From NCBI RefSeq assembly GCF_023898315.1, contig NC_064614.1:703810720-703874719 (forward strand): a stretch of 64,000 nt of DNA. Direction: 5' to 3'. The stretch is from Schistocerca nitens (Eukaryota; Arthropoda; Insecta; Orthoptera; Acrididae). This document shows positions 59,290 to 64,000 of the stretch, one piece after another. Below the pieces are notes generated by a model. It did no database searches and was not told where the DNA came from. It was given only the letters and a program-made list of their open reading frames with translations. The position numbers and the translations under genes were made by a program. Position 1 is the stretch's first letter. The number at the start of each line of letters is the position of its first letter.

Positions 59290-62200
59290 GTAGGGGGACA
59301 AAGGCGCCACCAGCACACTTTTTAGTGCGGGTTGCTTACATCAGAGGTAGGCATGCATTTGGGGGCAAACCTATTGTTCTTCTGTGATTGACAGGATCTT
59401 AACCTATTGTTCTCCTTTGATTGACAGGTACTTAACCAATTGTTCTGCTAAAAGGATCCTTCCTTTTGATTGACAGGCACATAACCTATTGTTCCCCCAC
59501 CCCCTACCACTCCCCTCCCCTTCAGGAAACATCCCCCCAAGCTGCTGCAGTGTACACGTTCAGGTCTGAGTTATTGGAATACCTCCTCTCACTCTTATCA
59601 ATTGACTGAATACTTAATTAAATTGATCAATTAATCAACCTCTCCTCCTCTGGCAAATGCCCCCTGCCCCACGTCTTCCAGAAAATGGTGGAACATACGA
59701 ATTCCATCAGGACAATGCAACATACCACAGCTACCGCTACTAACCTAGGAAAATGTCGGGGAAAAGGGGCACTTGGGCTACCTTCATTAACCTAAGTCAT
59801 CTGACCATTAACTTTTCCTAGGAACTGGCGGGAAAAGGACTCAGCCTGTGCTGGACATAAGTCTTTATTTTCTGTCTTTATTTAAACAATTAGAGGCAGT
59901 ACCGCCATCAAGTGTGTTCACCCCAAGGTCCGGAGTCAAACTGACCTAGTAAACAGTACTGCCACCAGAGGGCTAAATAGTCCCTTCCGTGACATAATCC
60001 AAGATGGCTGTCTGGTGGTGGAGAGGAAACAGGAAATTCAAGGGTATATTGTTTATTTATAAAAAAGTTCAGTTTGTGGGGGTTGGATTTCTCTTATTCA
60101 TCATTCTGTGCTGTTTGGAAACATGTAGGTCTTGTAAGAACTAATTACGTGGGGCAAACATGTTGCATAACCTAATGTTCGGCACTGTACTCTGGGCGTC
60201 TTAACCTAATGTTTGGTCCTATGTCAGCACTTCACCTATTGTTCTGTTAAGTGGTTTCCCATGTCACCCCCATTTCGTTTAACTATTGTACCGCCTTTAA
60301 TACCAAACTAAGTAATTAGTTATGTCTTCCCACCATTTTCTGGTACACTTTTCGAATTTCACATTGCTTTGAACGTCATTTCTGGCGCATTCTTCTTTGT
60401 CACCCACCCTCTTAAACTATTGTACTGTGTTTTACATAAAAATTATGCAAATTAATCTAGTGTTCTGCACTTTATCTGCTGTTCTGATCCATGTCACCCA
60501 TTCATGTACACCCTCGCCTTAACTACTGTAATGCTAACTCCATGCGGATATAAAAAATTTATGCAAATTAATGAAACCGGTAATCTTTGCACATATGGGG
60601 TAGTTTTTCTCATTTCGCAGTATCCTATTGGTCCGTCAAATCGATGGAATATAGTTCAAACAAAAGATTGCTAATAATAAACACATCTGGCCACCCGACG
60701 CCGATGCCGGAGTCTGGGTGCATCGGCATGAGCCGAGAAATGGCGATGCGGCTGTCAGCTACCTAGCGACGTACAGGTGTCCGTTTGGGTCCCACAAACA
60801 TGAGACGGCGGCATCCCTTTCATACTTGACACCTGAGAAATTCCTGTCGAAATATATGTTCAACTAGGCATTGTTGCTGGCACGATGACACATAGCTATG
60901 ACGCGGGTATAGTGCCGAGAGATATTCCATTGCTTCCCAGAATAGCACATGGTTCAAAAATTGTTGAAATGACTGAGCACTATGGGACTCAAATTCTGAG
61001 GTCATCTGTCCCCTAGAACTTAGAACTACTTAAACCTAACTAACCTAAGGACATCACACACATCCATGCCCGAGGCAGGATTCGAACCTGCGACTGTAGC
61101 GGTCTCACGGTTCCAGACTGTAGCACCTAGACACGAACGGCCACTCCGGCTGGCTAGCACACGGTACATTCTTCCTAACGATCCTAACAGGACAGCCAGT
61201 TCATCACTGACTTTACCTGTCAAACTGCTGCTGCTGCTGTCAGTGTGGGAACACTGTCCACCATGGATTCATGCAGACGAGACTGTCAGTGGCAATATTA
61301 TTTTGTACAGATCGCTACATTGCATTGACAGTTAAACCCCGCAAAAGTTGTCTACAATACATACAAGGCTCACAATAATATTGGGAGCCAGGAACATATT
61401 TACCAGTTCAACTACAATTAAATATTACAATTGCTTCTCCAGTCTGACACCGATCAATGTACAGGTAATGTCTCCTCTTCACGGCTGTGGTTCTGGAATG
61501 AATCTCAGTATCTATAGCACACATAATTTTCCTCGAGTCTCCTCAGTCCTAGGAAATTATCTGACAAAATCTTAGAATTAGCGCATCTGGACGGTGCTGC
61601 ATGTCACCAAGATTTTCTCAAACAAGTGTTATGAAGGACAGGCGTCTGGCACTATGTGTGATAATGATTACTGCACCTGCAAACATAATGCTTGGAAAGA
61701 CATCACCGACACAGGTTGGTGTACTGTAATCAACATCACTATCAATAGAACAACAAGGAAAATCCGAGGGTACGTTTATGTGCGCCGATAAGGGGATGTA
61801 TTGTTACAGCCATATTGACCATCCAGTTGAACAAGTGCATCGATATATTGTGCAGCCATTTACGAAATAAATCTATTACCACTTACGTTCGGATATACTC
61901 CTCAGTGCACTGAAATTACAATTCACCATGTCCAACCTATCCTTCCATTATGAATAGACATACGCAATTTTTTTGTTTTTAGGTGAATAGTCGGTTGATT
62001 ACTTGTCACAAACGTATGTTCGAACATAAGCCATGGTACCTTTATGTTCAAACAACAGCAAGTGCGCCGGCAACTAAACCTTGCAAAGTGGCCTACAGTT
62101 CGTCATATACGGAAAGACTCTTACTCAATTACAGTGCTCTGCCACTGAGGACAGGAGCTTGTATATTAGAGCGTGAAAGCGGTTTCCAACCCAGCAATAT

Positions 62201-64000
62201 ATCACAGTGTACTGTGTCGATGTAGTAAACAAACAATTCGTATCCTGCACCATACAAAAATCGCCCCTATTACATTATTCGTATAGCTATCTACAACCAG
62301 ACACTCGTACAAATACTACGAAGACAGACAGCACCCTATATACTCCTTGCAGCACTGACGGTCACAAGTCATCCACTCCCGACGTGTGACAAGAGTGTCC
62401 TCAGTGGACCAAAGTCACTCTCAGAACTGATCTACAAATTCGGGCTCGTTTCCCCTCGGCACAAACGCTTTACTGTTTCTGGTCCGGAGTTGCTTGCTTG
62501 CTTGCTTTTCTACACCCATCTTCAGACTCTGGGATTACAAGGACACATATATTTTCGCGTGGTTTATCATAATATTATACCATTTTCGCGGTACTTCTCG
62601 ATATCAAGCACACAGCAGTTCCTACTGATCGCTTGTGCAGCATAATTCCAAAGATATAGACTGGAAATTATTTCTCTACAAAACCGAAACTTTAGCGAGG
62701 TGGAGTGTGCTGTAAACCACTGAGTAACTAGAAACTTATCCCATCTGCGAAGATCTTTACGTGAGATCTCGAAAAAAATAGAGGAAACTGATATTTCCAC
62801 TCACGAATACCAATGTCGGTTATGTAGCAGATTCAACCCCTGTAATTTAGAAAGTCAAATAAGGTCTTTCCCATATCTAGAGAATCAGCAAATGTGTCTT
62901 TCACATGCTAGATGCACACACCACAATCGATGTTCCCTCATCTAAATAAAGGTGCGAAATGTGTAGAAGCCGCCAACCGGACAATTTACATGGGAAGGAA
63001 TAACTGTCAAGCACAAACACAAGTCCATATAGAATCTTCTCAAATTTCCACACGATCACGAAAGCTATCCAACACATACTAAGTATTAGTTCGCTATTCG
63101 ACCGTCTAGAGGACAACACAGTTAAGTCAGCTACATTGCTACGCTCCAACAGGCCTCTGCATCCGGAAGGCTCCTACAGTTAATGGGAAAAGTGAATCAT
63201 TCCCGCCACAGATCACCGGCGCTACACGCCAAACACGCATAGACAGAATCGTCCTAGGAAAAAACCGGCCTCATATATATTTGATCGCTATACTTACAAT
63301 TAAATGTTACGATCACGGTCTCAGTCGAACGACATTCGACAATGAGCGAAGTATCGGAAATACACCCTGATGACGGCAGTGGTTCTGAAAATAGATATAT
63401 CTGTACCATTTTTATGATTTGACATACTCTTCCCTTTGTTATCACAGTATTCCACGTCAAATCCATACTGTCCTTACGATTTGACATAGTCATTTCCTTT
63501 GCACATGTCAGAACACAAACACTTTCTTTATAAGTCTGATGCTCAAGGCAAACCTATCACACACCCCATACTACTAAGTGTAATACTTCGTCAATAACCG
63601 ATATCTGGCGATACGAAATAATACTGACCTAAAGTCAATGATCGGTAGACACGTCTCATTAGTATTTCTTGCATTCTAAGACATCGTTTGTAATTGTCCT
63701 ACAAATCGCTCTATGTTAAAAAAACACAACCATATTACCATCACAAGCGGTCTTGGTTCTACAGGTTCGCACAAGTATCCATGTTAAAAGCAATACCGGC
63801 TTTACAAATCTATGTATGGCATTACCTTGACAGATATGCTGGTTACAAGTTTAGTGGTGGCATGACTTGTAATTTCACTTGTCAGACGCCGCCAGTATGC
63901 GTTTAACTCTTTCCTCGTAAGAGGTATTCTCTGTTACTAATGATCATTTTATATAGGACTGATGTGGCCATAGTATAATTTCTGAACCGTGATCGGATGT
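59290..64000 (+). repeat. Long repeat family, copy C, runs off the window
   Basis: Copy C has the same landmarks as copies A and B in the plus orientation. It starts with a series of TTGATTGACAGG plus TTAACCTATTGTTC units at 59367-59496, has further motif units at about 60170-60535, and carries a SINE on the minus strand at 60954-61154. It contains a segment (61730-62085) that A and B lack but that matches 12495-12840. The end is at the window edge, so full length is unknown. Confidence 0.82.
60954..61154 (-). repeat. tRNA-derived SINE, family 1, in copy C
   Basis: A minus-strand family 1 copy, with GGTTCGAATCCTGCC and TTAGGTTAGTTAGG on the minus strand. An 11-bp direct repeat with one mismatch (TAGCACATGGT / TAGCACACGGT) flanks it at 60943-60953 and 61155-61165. 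Copy A (31170-31180) and copy B (42544-42554) have the uninterrupted TAGCACAGGGT sequence. Confidence 0.92.

Noticed and set aside
1..64000. CRISPR arrays, operons, rRNA
   Set aside because: Nothing of this kind was seen; the sequence is eukaryotic and repeat-dominated.

Overview
The window reads as intergenic DNA from a very large, repeat-rich arthropod genome. An orthopteran (locust or grasshopper) is the best guess, inferred from the recurring tRNA-headed SINE families, a (CAA)n-tailed RTE-type LINE, Tc1/mariner relics and Penelope-like elements. No intact host protein-coding gene, rRNA or functional tRNA was found. Almost every recognisable coding stretch is a broken transposon or endogenous-retrovirus gene.

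Layout. 0-7.3 kb: two degraded errantivirus-like remnants, one with a nearly full-length but frameshifted env (2277-3922) and one with integrase followed by an env-like piece (about 5919-7168). 8.1-16.5 kb: a Tc1-like relic, a complete-ended mariner (9848-11142), a 5'-truncated Penelope-like element (PLE) with a SINE nested in its tail, and a second Tc1-like copy whose right end is triplicated. 16.5-29.3 kb: SINEs, G-quadruplex-capable tracts and a 3.2 kb head-to-head PLE palindrome (21669-24884). 29.6-46 kb: two opposed copies of a long repeat without recognised proteins (copy A about 29655-34440 plus, copy B about 37040-44245 minus). Copy B is split by a nearly full-length RTE-like LINE, and diverged direct and inverted repeats follow it. 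47-57.8 kb: pieces of an ITm transposase, two LINEs, SINEs, a GC-rich Tc1-like element, a Ty3/gypsy integrase and a PIF/Harbinger transposase. 59.3-64 kb: a third copy (C) of the long repeat, running off the window end.

Main points for a second look: (1) the PLE palindrome is bracketed by a 12-bp direct repeat, which suggests one integration event, and it carries a hammerhead-ribozyme-like motif at each outer end; (2) the long repeat family A/B/C, with a fragment near 12.5 kb, contains a degenerate motif close to TTAACCTATTGTTCTGC about a dozen times and has no recognised protein; (3) comparing its copies gives empty sites for three insertions, including a SINE joined to an exact 53-bp templated duplication. 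All reading is by eye; family assignments rest on motifs and were not searched against databases.
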